Origin: Astatotilapia calliptera
Lineage: Eukaryota > Chordata > Actinopteri > Cichliformes > Cichlidae
Assembly: GCF_900246225.1 (NCBI RefSeq)
Contig: NC_039322.1
Span: 22,657,490-22,721,489 of the forward strand
DNA: 64,000 nucleotides
Reading direction: 5' to 3'
The translations under genes were made by a program, and so were the position numbers. The notes under the pieces were generated by a model, which had not been told where the DNA came from, did no database searches, and worked only from the letters and a program-made list of their open reading frames with translations. Below, in pieces: positions 33,353 to 42,929 of this stretch (the first letter of the stretch is position 1; each line of letters begins with the position of its first letter).

Positions 33353-36127
33353 GATGAAATCACGGCTCAGCAGTGGTGGTGTTATGTCTTTGTATTTCTT
33401 CTATTCCTGGTGAACTCTGCTGTCACTCCAGTCCCTATTTGAACCCAGCCAATCAGCATTTGATCAATGCATAGCACCATCCAGGTTGAGAAATAAGCAG
33501 TTGGAGTCCTGCAAGGCAGCACATTTGCAGTGACTGAAAACCCTCTCTGTATACTGTTTGTAGGGAAATACATAAGGAAATGGGCACAACTACAATACCA
33601 TAGATGCCGTATGTGAAAGTAACTTTCAGATACACTGTGGTAGCCAAATGAGTTTTAACTCATAATTTGGGCAAAAGATAAAACTGAGGGGCTCTAAGAT
33701 TATTATTGAAGCAGGAGAAAACAGAAAAAAATAAAGTGTTATAAAAAACAGAAATAAAGACTTTTACACTCTGCCGGTCTAAGTGAGTCTGATTAATCAG
33801 AATTTTGTCTCCAAATTGCAACAATAATGGGTATTTAAATGAAGCTAACTAAGAAGTATAACTTTAAGAATGACAAATCATTTTTATTTGGGGCTTAAAG
33901 GTTGAAAACTGTGAGCTTGAAAACTAATATATTGAAATTTCGAATTGTATCGAATGTTTTAGGTAACATTTTAATTTGAAAAAACTCTTTGTATCACTGT
34001 CATATAAGTGCACTGAGGGGGAAAAAATCCCCTATCCCTCATGTTTTGGGGTAAAATGGAAACACCCATCTAAAGCAGATTTAACTCTTTTCTTTTTTTA
34101 CTGCAGCTTCCTCTATGACAATTTAACAGAGATCTGTGAGGCATGAAACTTTATTGGACGCATAAACTTGCTGCAAGAGGTTGAAGATATTGGAAAGCTG
34201 TCATGGGAAACTGCCCTCTTTACTGAGCTTTCACTACTTTCCCCTGAATACTCAAGCACTAACATGAATTATGCAGATAAGCAGTGGAGAGATAATAGAA
34301 GAAAAATCTGTTATGCTGGTGGGCCTTGTATAGACTGACAGATTATGGCTTGCAACTACTCTGTCTGTGTAAAGCACTTTCGAATTCCCCCTCATTCACC
34401 TAAACAAAAGACCGTGCTATTTCTCTTGTAAAACAATGGCGGACAGAGAGCTTGGATTTATTATGGAAACCAACACCTAGCTGTGTCAATCAGTGTCACT
34501 GGAATTTGAAAAGTCCTCCAATATACTCAAAAGACTATTCTTGCAATTGAAATATGTAAAAACCATGGCTTTATTCTTTCAAAATGAATAAATAAATAAA
34601 TAATCATCAAACTAACTGTGCTTGTCATAACCTGAATGCTGGGATTTCATTTGACCTAATTTTGTTTTTTTGTTTTTTAGTGTAGAAATAAAATAGTGTC
34701 TTGTGTTTACTTTTTAAAACAGAACATAATAACAGAGCCTTTTTTTCTTATAATGTTAGAAATGAGGGGGTATGGTGCTGAATACAATCAACATTGTAGT
34801 AAGATGTGAAAATAAACCTTCAGAATCAAGACAATATTGTTATTGAAGTATTTTTTCTACCTCCTTCGTCTCCTATTCAGCCTCCAGTAATTGTCCAGGC
34901 AGATATCGGAAGAGTAATTATTGCTATTTGTTGAATATTGACTCCACATTGACAGCGTGATATTAAAAAACAAAACGACTACCAGCTTGGTTTGCACTTT
35001 TATTTTGCTCCCTGTACATGAACAAATACTGTGGAAACAAACAGACCATTTGTTCAAATTAGACGTGCTTTGATCACTGTATTTTGTAGACTTTGAATGA
35101 AGAGCGGTATCTGGCGATGCTGGTGCATCCTGACAGTGTTACTAAACATCAAATGGGCATTATGAGGACAGTGAGCTACGCTGTTCTTTGAAAGACTGCT
35201 GAAACTGACAAGTACACAACACAAGCCAAGCAACTTTGAAATAAAACGCATCTCATTATCTTCCCTGCACTGAAAATATCCACCTGAAAAGCCTGCACTC
35301 AAAAGTTGCTGGGTTTCATCCAGTTGTCCCCACTGAACAAAAACACATTGATCATGAAAGGCGGTCAAGGCTCTGCTACCTGCGCCAGCAGTTCTTTTAT
35401 CACACACTCTGCTGTGAGGAAGTTCACGGATCATAAATGTGCAACATCTTAATGCACCCTGTAGCACGCATCGTTCGTGCACAGAGAGGCTACCTTTGAG
35501 GCATTCGTGGCGAGCCGGTGCAGGCCTTGACAACAGGAACATAACTTCAACACAGTTACACCATCTCACACACTTCACATGCACTGACGATGCAATAACC
35601 AGCAGCTGATGGAAGATATGTCCACACCACAAATAGACTGGAAGTGAATTATTAAAAAGGAAAACAGTCATCTTGTGAATGAAGAGTGCAATAAAGGAAA
35701 AAAGAAACAAAATGCATACCTTTTTCCTACATTTCACAACAAAGACCACAGTGTGGGCTTTGGTAGGTTGCCAGAATTCTCCTGAGGGCTTTAAAAGCTA
35801 ATATCCTGCAGGGATAGAGAGGTTCACTGTGAAATAAAGTGGCTGCTAAACTAGCCTGCAAATTCTTGCCCAGTGGGCAACAAAAGTGTTACAGTCAAGG
35901 GAAAAGTAATGCATCTCTGCTCACAAAGGGAAGGCAAAATGAAAGGAAGTGATGTTGAAAATGCATAGTATAGAGTTTTTGTACCCAACGCCGCGGAATT
36001 GGAGAATCAATTACTGTGACACATAATTTTCCATTTTTAATACTTTTTTGTTAACTTTCTTTTTGTCAACAGCACATTTACTTTTAGACTTTGACAGTAC
36101 CCTATGTTATATATTGTAGGTGTAATG
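33353..36127. other. Non-coding stretch with one long unexplained open frame
   Basis: Mostly AT-rich. One 231-codon frame is open on the minus strand at 35054-35749. It is Cys-, Phe- and Leu-rich, with a hydrophobic start resembling a signal or membrane segment, but shows no motif I recognise. No other feature seen. Confidence 0.4.
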
Positions 36128-36129
36128 TA
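36128..36129. repeat. Tc1 TA target duplication, left
   Basis: TA immediately before CAGTGGGGCAAAAAAG. The partner is TA at 37733-37734. Confidence 0.9.
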
Positions 36130-36328
36130 CAGTGGGGCAAAAAAGTATTTAGTCAGCCAGCGATTGTGCAAGTTCCCCCACTTAAAATGATGACAGAGGT
36201 CAGTAATTTGCACCAGAGGTACACTTCAACTGTGAGAGACAGAATGTGAAAAAAAAATCCATGAATCCACATGGTAGGATTTGTAAAGAATTTATTCATA
36301 AATTAGGGTGGAAAATAAGTATTTGGTC
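36130..36328 (+). repeat. Left terminal inverted repeat of the Tc1 element
   Basis: Complementary to 37535-37732. The outer transposase-binding repeat lies near 36139-36157 and the inner one near 36309-36330. Confidence 0.9.
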
Positions 36329-36494
36329 ACCTCAAACATGGAAAATCTCTGGCTCTCACAGACCTGTAACGTCTTCTGTAAGAAGCTTTTCTGTCCCCCA
36401 CTCGTTACCTGTATGAATGGCACCTGTTTGAACTCATCATCTGTATAAAAGACACCTGTCCACAGCCTCAAACAGTCAGACTCCAAACTCCGCC

Positions 36495-37517
36495 ATGGCC
36501 AAGACCAAAGAGCTTTCGAAGGACACCAGGAAAAGTCTTGTAGACCTGCACCAGACTGGGAAGAGTGAATCTACACTAGGCAAGCAGCTTGGTGTGAAAA
36601 AATCAACTGTGGGAGCAATCATCAGAAAATGGAAGACATACAAGACCACTGATAATCTCCCTCGATCTGGGGCTCCACACAAGATCTCATCCCGTGGGGT
36701 CAAAATGATCATGAGAACGGTGAGCAAAGATCCCAGAACCACACGGGGGGACCTGGTGAATGACCTGCAGAGAGCTGGGACCAAAGTAACAAAGGTCACC
36801 ATCAGTAACACACTACAACGGCAGGGAATCAAATCCCGCAGTGCCAGACGTGTTCCGCTGCTGAAGCCAGTGCATGTCCAGGCCCGTCTGAAGTTTGCCA
36901 GAGAGCACATGGATGATACAGCAGAGGATTGGGAGAATGTCATGTGGTCAGATGAAACCAAAGTAGAACTTTTTGGTATAAACTCAACTCGTCGTGTTTG
37001 GAGGAAGAAGAATACTGAGTTACATCCCAAGAACACCATACCTACTGTGAAGCATGGGGGTGGAAACATCATGCTATGGGGCTGTTTTTCTGCCAAGGGG
37101 ACAGGACCACTGATCCGTGTTAAGGACAGAATGAATGGGGCCATGTATCGTGAGATTTTGAGCCAAAACCTCCTTCCATCAGTGAGAACTTTGAAGATGA
37201 AACGAGGCTGGGTCTTCCAACATGACAATGATCCAAAACACACCGCCCGGGCAACAAAGGAGTGGCTCCGTAAGAAGCATTTGAAAGTCCTGGAGTGGCC
37301 TAGCCAGTCTCCAGACCTCAACCCCATAGAAAATCTGTGGCGGGAGTTGAAAGTCCGTGTTGCTCGGCGACAGCCCCAAAACATCACTGCTCTCGAGAAG
37401 ATCTGCATGGAGGAATGGGCCAAAATACCAGCTACTGTGTGTGCAAACCTGGTAAAGACCTATAGTAAACGTTTGACCTCTGTTATTGCCAACAAAGGTT
37501 ATGTTACAAAGTATTGA
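36495..37517 (+). CDS. Tc1-family DD34E transposase, 340 aa, apparently intact
   Basis: The enzyme cuts the element out at its inverted repeats and inserts it at TA dinucleotides; it acts in the nucleus. The N-terminal paired-like DNA-binding region (about residues 8-120) has a first helix-turn-helix (LVDLHQTGKSESTLGKQLGV). In the linker, GAPH stands at 59-62 where related families have a GRPR-type AT-hook. The catalytic triad is complete: D153 in WSDET, D244 in FQHDNDPKH and E279 in PDLNPIENLW, with 34 residues between the last two. The glycine-rich TVKHGGG box is at 184-190. The 340-residue length and triad numbering equal those of Sleeping Beauty transposase. The first ATG sits in CCATGG, a good initiation context. 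No stop or frameshift is seen. An AATAAA lies at about 37568. Activity is plausible but unproven. Confidence 0.95.
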   Translation: MAKTKELSKDTRKSLVDLHQTGKSESTLGKQLGVKKSTVGAIIRKWKTYKTTDNLPRSGAPHKISSRGVKMIMRTVSKDPRTTRGDLVNDLQRAGTKVTKVTISNTLQRQGIKSRSARRVPLLKPVHVQARLKFAREHMDDTAEDWENVMWSDETKVELFGINSTRRVWRKKNTELHPKNTIPTVKHGGGNIMLWGCFSAKGTGPLIRVKDRMNGAMYREILSQNLLPSVRTLKMKRGWVFQHDNDPKHTARATKEWLRKKHLKVLEWPSQSPDLNPIENLWRELKVRVARRQPQNITALEKICMEEWAKIPATVCANLVKTYSKRLTSVIANKGYVTKY

Positions 37518-37534
37518 GTTGTATTTTTGTTATT

Positions 37535-37732
37535 GACCAAATATTTATTTTCCACCCTGATTTACGAATAAATTCTTTACAAATCCTACCATGTGGATTC
37601 ATGGATTTTTTTTCACATTCTGTCTCTCACAGTTGAAGTGTACCTCTGGTGCAAATTACTGACCTCTGTCATCATTTTAGGTGGGGGAACTTGCACAATC
37701 GGTGGCTGACTAAATACTTTTTTGCCCCACTG
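37535..37732 (-). repeat. Right terminal inverted repeat of the Tc1 element
   Basis: Complementary to 36130-36328 with about six differences, one of them a single-base length change in an A-run. Confidence 0.9.
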
Positions 37733-37734
37733 TA
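37733..37734. repeat. Tc1 TA target duplication, right
   Basis: TA immediately after the terminus GCCCCACTG. Confidence 0.9.
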
Positions 37735-38018
37735 TACTGTAGCTCGGGTGGTAGAGCAGGTCATCTACTGATCGGAAGGTTGGTGGTTCGATTCCTGGCT
37801 TCCCCTAGTCTGCATGCCAAATATTCTTGGGCAAGATACTAACCCCAAATTGCTCTCCGATGCATCCATCGGAGTATGAATGTGTGTGAATGTTAGCTAT
37901 AAAGCACTTAGAAAAATGTGCTTGTGCGAATGGGTGAATGCACAAGTTGTGTAAAGCACTTTGAGTGCTCAGATGAGTAGAAAAGCACTATATAAGAACC
38001 AGTCCATTTACCATACAA
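37735..38018 (+). repeat. tRNA-derived SINE
   Basis: The head is tRNA-like: GTAGCTCGGGTGGTAGAGCA contains a Pol III A box (TGGTAGAGCAGG) and GGTTCGATTCC about 35 bases later is a B box. A unique body follows, then a tail with GTAAAGCACTTTGAGTGCTC, AGAAAAGCACTATATAAGAA and a CCATTTACCAT end. The copy at 32205-32460 and the tail at 19741-19850 belong to the same group. It is a retroposed SINE moved by a partner LINE, not a functional tRNA gene. The Tc1 element inserted directly beside its 5' end. Confidence 0.85.
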
Positions 38019-38989
38019 CAACAAAGCAAAAAAACCCCACAGCATAGCGGATGAAGTTTTCACTTCAAAATGAAAATGACAAATTAAAAAGCCTGATTGA
38101 GTCACGACAACGGGAGGAGCAGTTTAAACCACTGTTAATAACTACGCTGATTTGTCTCTGCAACAAAACTGGAAACACTCAGGAGCTGTAGGCAACACTG
38201 AACAAGCAAATATTTATTAAAACTGTCTCAACATGCAGAAATTACGTACAACATCAGTAGTGTTATACAGCGACTCCCTATTAACAGTATTAATTCAACA
38301 TTTTTATTTGAGGCTTGTTCTATACAGCAAATATTGGCTTTCTGAATGTCACGACAAAATGTCATGCAGTCAATGGAAGTGCATATGACACTGACATTGG
38401 TCTGTGGATGGCTATTAGGCGATTGTATTTGGCCTGAATGCAGCTAATATTTTCACTGGACTCGTTTAAATGATTTTCTGGTTTGGTGCAAAATATAGAT
38501 TGATAGTAAATGTCACACCTTATCTCATCCGCACTTGTAGCATCGCTATAACACAGTATGTATCTTCAAATCACTCAGAGACGCTGTAGATTATTACAAG
38601 GGTGCAGAGACAAAAATTGAGTCATGATGGGAGTAATTGCTATAATATTACACAATATAGGAGGGAGCCCTGAACTCGAGAGATTGGCCATGAGGGGATG
38701 ACATTTAAAAAGTGCCTTCAGAGAGGACCCATTGCCTCTCGCAGTGGGAAGCCTTGTAGACATCCTTGGCTGCTTTAATGATGCTTATTCATCTTTACCT
38801 ACTCACCCACCATGTCAGAGACATGCGACAATTATTCAAAAGGCACACGTTCATTCTCAGACACACAGATATATATTTTTCCACAACGGACTTGATTTCA
38901 GTAATGCATTAAAATCTTTAGAGAACAGATAAATATAACCATCTACAACTCACATGAAAAAATATGATTTAAGGGTATTGGAGAATTCT
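38019..38989. other. Non-coding stretch, nothing recognised
   Basis: No repeat family, RNA gene or credible exon recognised. Confidence 0.4.
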
Positions 38990-39690
38990 CGATACATTTC
39001 TGCATGAATATGATCTGCAGCATCATCAGATTCCAATTAAACCTAAAAGTAAAACAGAAAGAATCAGTCAAAAAATGAGAAAAAGATATTAGACTTTTGT
39101 GAACCAATATTACTGTACATATCTCTGAGGGGTTTTCAATAAAGCCCATTCCTCCATACAGAACAAAGCTGCAGCTCCAGTGTAGGTTTCCTCACCAACA
39201 TTTCCTTTGGATTAAGGTCAGAGCTTTGACTTTGATGTTCCAGAACATTAAGTTTATTCTTTTTTTTTTTAACTATTCCTTGGTGAAACTACTTCTGTTC
39301 TTTGCATCGCTGCAGCTTGACCAACTTTCTTTTATCCAGTTCAAGGGCAGATTTCTATTTACTTTCTGAATTTTGTTAGTGTATAGAATTATTTGCTCCA
39401 TCAATGTTTAAAAGGCCTCCTGCCCTACATGCAGCAAAAACAGGCCCAAACCAACATGAGGTTGTTGGTGCTGGAATGTGCTGGTTTCCTTTCTCCAAAC
39501 ATAACTGCAGATGGACAAGATTGCTCTCTTTTTTAGTTCTTGCAGCTTTGCCATGCAGGACGCCATTGTCCAGGGTTCTCCTAATGGCTGAACTCATAAA
39601 CACCGGACAATATGAAAGTGACTTGTTAGGCTATAAATTATTGGGTTTCTTTTGAGAAAGGCCCTTAGAAATCTCCTATGACACAGTACT
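38990..39690 (-). mobile_element. Tc1/mariner relic, second family, heavily decayed
   Basis: Read in antisense, the block follows the order of a common fish Tc1-family transposase gene: GTGAACCAATATTACTGTAC near the end repeat, CCATTCCTCCATACAGAACA, GGATTAAGGTCAGAGCTTTG, CAGCAAAAACAGGCCCAAACC (the region before the KHGGG box), TCCTTTCTCCAAACATAA, GCCATGCAGGACGCCATTGT and TTCTCCTAATGGCTGAACTC. Several internal deletions remove parts of the gene, and no frame survives. The exact ends are not visible. Family recognition is from memory of this repeat. Confidence 0.6.
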
Positions 39691-41062
39691 CTTCTACAAA
39701 CCTGACCTGTCATCCTATAGATTTGAATCCCTTTCAAAATAAAACTCGCAACTATACAATTATGCACCATTTTTCTAAATAAACGAAATGACCAACTATA
39801 ATATTTTGCCCTATTTGTTTAACTAGGTGTTTTATCTTCTTGGTTGTTTTATATAGAAAGAAAGAGAGTGTGAAAGGTTTGCATTCTTTAAAGCAAGACT
39901 TCAAAGTTCTTTTATTCTGTTGCACTTAGGCTACCTTTGGAGTTTTTCCAACACACTCTGCCTTTACATGAGTAGGATACAAGTTTTACTTCAGTGGCTT
40001 TGAGAGCAGGAAGATAAGTGGAGATGTGCAGTACTTTATTTCCATGTAAGGATCCTGTTTCCACTTGATTGGCCTTTCATCACACAGCATGTGACTCAGA
40101 CAATGAAGCAACAGGAAGAGGGAGCAGTGAATAGAATGCATCAGAAAGGAGATGAAGCACAGTCTTGGGATGACAGGTAACGAGACAACATAACAATAAA
40201 ACCCACCATCAAAAGCCCGAGGTGCCAACACCCTTCATGTTCGGGATGGAACGAGGGTGGATAAAAGAGAAGAAGAAAAAAGAACAGTGGGGGAAAAAAA
40301 CAACTCATCAATAAGTTGCTGCCATCCTCTTCTCTATTTATTTATTTCCTGAAATCAGTCAGATCAGAGAAATCTTCAGGAGGAAAAAAAAGATTAATGT
40401 CTTGCTTCCTAAGCGTCTTCATTTATTCCACATTGTCATTTTATTACGACAGCAAATTTGAATCCTTACATTAACAAAAGCTCATCTGACACCCCAATAC
40501 GGCAGAAAAATGGCAATCTTCAAAGCTCTGCCACTCCTACATACCCCCACGTCCAACTTTCTGTGTGTTAGGAGGAAAAATATGAATGCAGAAAGTTGAG
40601 GGAGTGAGGGCGGCGGCTTATTATGACTCCCACTGGAGGATGTTCAAAAGAGCTGTGCTCTGACACCCGATGTTCTGGGTTTGTTGCTTGCTGTTTTAAT
40701 CTAGCCTAAAGATATATGTTTATCAAAGTGAATTTTCAGTGTCTGTTTTCAAGGCTTTGCCGAAGCTTTCAAATCTCCCAGAATTCAAAGGAGCAGGGCA
40801 GAAAATGAAATGATGAAAACATCACCAGCTCAAATTTAACCAGATGTAGAAAGACAGAAAAACAACAAAACACTACAGTAATGTGATGATTGTGTGGCTG
40901 TATATTGATATAAAAGTCAGTATGCAAGACTGTGTAGGAAGAAAAACATTGCTATGAGTCATGAAAAATACTTTTGTGTCTAGATGAAAGACGTTTCTTT
41001 TATTATCTCTTATTTACCTCAAAACAGGTACAAAAAAGAGTTAGTTTAGGATTTCAGTGGGT
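39691..41062. other. Non-coding stretch, nothing recognised
   Basis: AT-rich with A-rich tracts at 40265-40300 and 40380-40395. No feature recognised. Confidence 0.4.
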
Positions 41063-41556
41063 CCATCCATCCATCCATCCATCCATCCATCTTCATCCGC
41101 TTTGTCCGGGGCCGGGTCGCGGGGGCAGCAGCCTAAGCAAAGAGGCCCAGACCTCCCTCTCCCCAGCCACCTCCTCCAGCTTATCCGGGGGAATACCAAG
41201 GCGTTCCCAGGCCAGCCGAGAGATATAATCTCTCCAGCGTGTCCTGGGTCTGCCCCGGGGCCTCCTCCCGGTGGGACATGCCTGGAACACCTCACCCAGG
41301 AGGCGCCCAGGGGGCATCCTTGTCAGATGCCCGAACCACCTCAGCTGGCTCCTTTCGATGTGGAGCAGCAGCTGCTCTACTCTGAGCCCCTCCCGGATGG
41401 CCGAACTTCTCTCCCTATCTCTAAGGGAGAGGCCAGCCACCCTTCGGAGGAAGCTCATTTCTGCCGCTTGTATCCGCGATCTCGTTCTTTCGGTCACTAC
41501 CCACAGCTCGTGGCCATAGGTGAGGGTAGGGACGTAGATCGACCGGTAAATTGAGA
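41063..41556 (-). mobile_element. Rex3/RTE LINE, 5'-truncated 3' end with (CCAT)7 tail
   Basis: On the minus strand an uninterrupted frame runs from about 41553 to 41093. It contains TLTYGHELWVVTERTRSRIQ, FLRRVAGLSLRDR, RSSAIREGLRVEQLL, IERSQLRWFGHLTRMPPGRL, GRRPRGRPRTRW and the end LLRLLPPRPGPG. This is the C-terminal part of an RTE-type reverse transcriptase protein. A very short 3' UTR and GGATG-type tandem repeats follow (CCAT units at 41063-41090 on the plus strand), the hallmark of fish Rex3. The first ATG (41497) is not a real start; the element is truncated before the RT core. Low divergence from the consensus I recall suggests a relatively young copy. It cannot retrotranspose. Confidence 0.85.
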
Positions 41557-42060
41557 GCTTTGCAGTGGGTGATTAGGCAATTTAAAAAGGGCTGCAACAT
41601 TTTTTGTTTTTCTGTGTGGCAGTGTTTCACTGTTCATTGGTTACTAACTTTGTCTGCTGTTTTGTATTAGATGGGTATCATACAACGTTGCTATCAGAGC
41701 ATTCTTGCTAAGAACAGCAGCCTGCTGTGTCTGGAAAAGTGGTCGATAAAGAGCAGAAATGCAGTGGAAGCAAAATTTCACGAAGAAGTGAAAGCTGCAG
41801 TTTGTTGAGAATTTTATGTGGTTTTATCACTCTAAGTGTCACCTTACACCACAGCAATTCATTGTTAATAACAATTGATTGGCGCTTCTTTAAGTGTTCC
41901 CATTCTTTTATATTGCATCACACCTTGTTTTCCACTTCATTGGAAAAAAAAAGGTGTTGAACCCATTCTGCCTTGGTACCTTTTGGGAACCACCTCACAA
42001 TTTATGTTGACAGAGTTAAAAATTGATCCTTACATAGTGTAGAAGAAGTTGGGTTCATTT
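41557..42060. other. Non-coding stretch, nothing recognised
   Basis: No feature recognised between the two Rex3-type fragments. Confidence 0.4.
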
Positions 42061-42440
42061 CCATCCATTCATCCATCCTTTCATCCATCCATCCATCCAT
42101 CGGCATTCCTAAACCAGATCATCATCTCTCTAGTAAGTTCTGGGTCTACCTTGGGTTCTGCTCCTAACTGGCCCAGAAGGCCTCCAAAGAGTAGCACCCA
42201 GGATATAAACACAGTTGTCTAAATCATCTCAATTGGCTCTTTTCAACATTTAGGAGTGTGGCAGCTCTACTATGAGCTCAGCTCTACTCCCCATCCTATC
42301 ACAACGTCTAAGTCAAGCCACCCAATAGATGACATTTTTGCTGCTTATATTCTTAACCTTACTTTGTTGATCATTGCCCAGATTTCACAACCATATGTGC
42401 ACACTGGCTAAGAAATCAAAAACATTGCTTTTCAGCTTAG
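42061..42440 (-). repeat. Highly decayed Rex3/RTE LINE fragment with CCAT-type tail
   Basis: CCATCCATTCATCC-type repeats at 42061-42100 are followed by sequence that tracks 41091-41556 in the same order: 'TTCTGGGTCTACCTTGGGTT', 'ATCTCAATTGGCTCTTTTCA', 'GTGGCAGCTCTACTATGAGC', 'TCACAACGTCTAAGTCAAGC' and 'TTTTGCTGCTTATATTC'. It is far more diverged than the neighbouring copy and has no open frame, so it is an older insertion. Confidence 0.65.
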
Positions 42441-42823
42441 CTGTCTTCACCATAACAGTCTGGTATGTTGCCTGCATTACTGTTGACAAATCTGCTGGTC
42501 CAGCTCACACACCTTCCTATCACCTGTAAAAAGGATTCAAAGACACCTGTACTCACTTGCCTGAGGCAGCCACTCGTCCTCAACCCAGATGCAGAATTAA
42601 ACGATTTTCCATCAGAGAACCATGGCCTTAGACATGGAGGTGCTGACTCTCATCCCAGCGATTTCACACTGCTCCATTGGATGCTGAAAGTCAACTCACA
42701 CTCCCACAGTATAGACTACAGGTGCTGCCAGGGAAAATAGTCATGAGCTTTTTATAAATCTATAAAACATACACAGAATAGATGGTAAAACTCTCTTGAG
42801 AATGGGCTAATGTTGACTCCTCC

Positions 42824-42869
42824 CTTATCCTCAAGTGGTCACCTGCAGTGGTGACCACTTGAGGATAAG
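42824..42869. repeat. Perfect inverted repeat, 20-bp arms, 6-nt loop
   Basis: 42824-42843 and 42850-42869 are exact reverse complements around TGCAGT. It lies about 70 bp from the end of the following Tc1 relic. It is not obviously a transposon terminus. Confidence 0.85.
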
Positions 42870-42929
42870 TTTGGCTGGGCAGATTTTGATGCAACTGATT
42901 TTGATGCAACTGGTCAAAAATATTAATAC

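Larger units (their letters stand above)
36130..37732 (+). mobile_element. Complete Tc1-like DNA transposon with intact transposase
   Basis: The element is 1,603 bp, flanked by TA on both sides. The terminal inverted repeats are 36130-36328 and 37535-37732. I count about six differences over 199 positions, so roughly 97% identity. Each repeat holds two direct-repeat motifs: an outer AAGTATTTAGTCA and an inner AAGTATTTGGTCA, the IR/DR layout of Sleeping Beauty-like elements. One uninterrupted transposase gene lies between them. The well-matched repeats and open frame mark it as the youngest recognisable insertion here. Related Tc1 elements are widespread in fishes and have been linked to horizontal transfer; whether this copy took part cannot be judged from one sequence. 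Confidence 0.95.

Noticed and set aside
36476..37423. A 315-codon minus-strand open frame
   Set aside because: It is the antisense shadow of the intact Tc1 transposase gene.
37738..37806. A possible tRNA gene (A and B boxes present)
   Set aside because: The cloverleaf is incomplete and the sequence continues into a SINE body and tail shared with 32205-32460, so it is a tRNA-derived SINE head.
41063..42100. Repeated CCAT units as a possible CRISPR-like or satellite array
   Set aside because: They are 4-bp tandem tails of Rex3-type LINEs without spacers.
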